Shown in pieces: positions 5,512-5,566 of a stretch of DNA of 5,566 bases (positions are counted from its first letter, which is position 1; every line of letters starts with the position of its first letter). The DNA lies in contig JAICIT010000208.1 in the NCBI GenBank assembly GCA_025960445.1, positions 1 to 5,566 of the forward strand. Direction: 5' to 3'. A program made the translations under genes and the position numbers. The notes under the pieces were generated by a model that was given only the letters and a program-made list of their open reading frames with translations, was not told the DNA's origin and did not search any database. The DNA comes from Bradyrhizobium sp. (GTDB taxonomy: Bacteria > Pseudomonadota > Alphaproteobacteria > Rhizobiales > Xanthobacteraceae).

Positions 5512-5566
5512 GTGGTGTCGATAGAGCAATCGCGTGAGTCGGATCAATTCTCCGCGTTCGAGTTGG
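5512..5566 (+). CDS. Possible start of a downstream gene; weak resemblance to methyltransferase N-termini
   Basis: From GTG at 5512 (or a second GTG at 5515) the frame is open to the window edge, giving (V)VSIEQSRESDQFSAFEL, about 18 residues. GGAG at 5503-5506 lies five bases before the first GTG and is a good Shine-Dalgarno. The 'DxFxAFE' string recalls the first residues of some class I SAM-dependent methyltransferases ('F.AFEhaGW'), but the fragment is too short for a confident family call. Other starts in this frame are TTG at 5446 and TTG at 5461; the frame is closed by TAG at 5428-5430. No relation to the transporter can be claimed. Confidence 0.35.
   Translation, partial: MVSIEQSRESDQFSAFEL

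Overview
The window holds one complete branched-chain-amino-acid-type (HAAT/Liv family) ABC transporter operon on the + strand, flanked by the starts of two other genes that run off the window. GC-rich codon use, a strong Shine-Dalgarno before most genes, and protein sequences that look like those of the Bradyrhizobium/Rhodopseudomonas group point to an alphaproteobacterium of the Hyphomicrobiales. This placement comes from family memory and base composition, not from a marker gene.

Layout. Bases 1-147 (- strand) hold the first 49 codons of a divergently transcribed gene whose N-terminus looks like an AMP-forming acyl-CoA synthetase. Bases 148-422 are the divergent control region, with a good sigma70-like promoter (TTGACA, 17 bases, TGTGAT) pointing towards the operon. 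Then come a periplasmic substrate-binding protein with a signal peptide (423-1733), a 124-base gap with a terminator-like hairpin and a second smaller hairpin, and four tightly packed genes: LivG-type ATPase (1858-2613, TTG start), LivF-type ATPase (2625-3329), LivH-type permease (3338-4210) and LivM-type permease (4207-5187, overlapping livH by an ATGA). Bases 5188-5511 have no convincing gene. They hold palindromes, one of them an operator-like 15-base inverted repeat, and lead into a possible new ORF that starts at about 5512 and leaves the window.

How the genes work together. The binding protein captures a ligand in the periplasm and delivers it to the LivH/LivM membrane heterodimer, which is driven by the LivG/LivF ATPase pair. 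The hairpin after the binding-protein gene probably lets most transcripts stop there or protects their 3' end, so that binding protein is made in excess over the membrane complex. This is a common arrangement in binding-protein-dependent importers. The substrate cannot be read from the sequence. The divergent CoA ligase makes a carboxylic acid (aromatic, phenylpropanoid or fatty-acid-like) at least as plausible as leucine/isoleucine/valine.

I see no mobile element, CRISPR array, RNA gene or clearly novel system. The points most worth a second look are the CoA-ligase/transporter pairing, the intergenic attenuator-like structure, the cysteine pair in the binding protein, the altered signature motif of LivG, and the overlapping palindromes before the last partial ORF.
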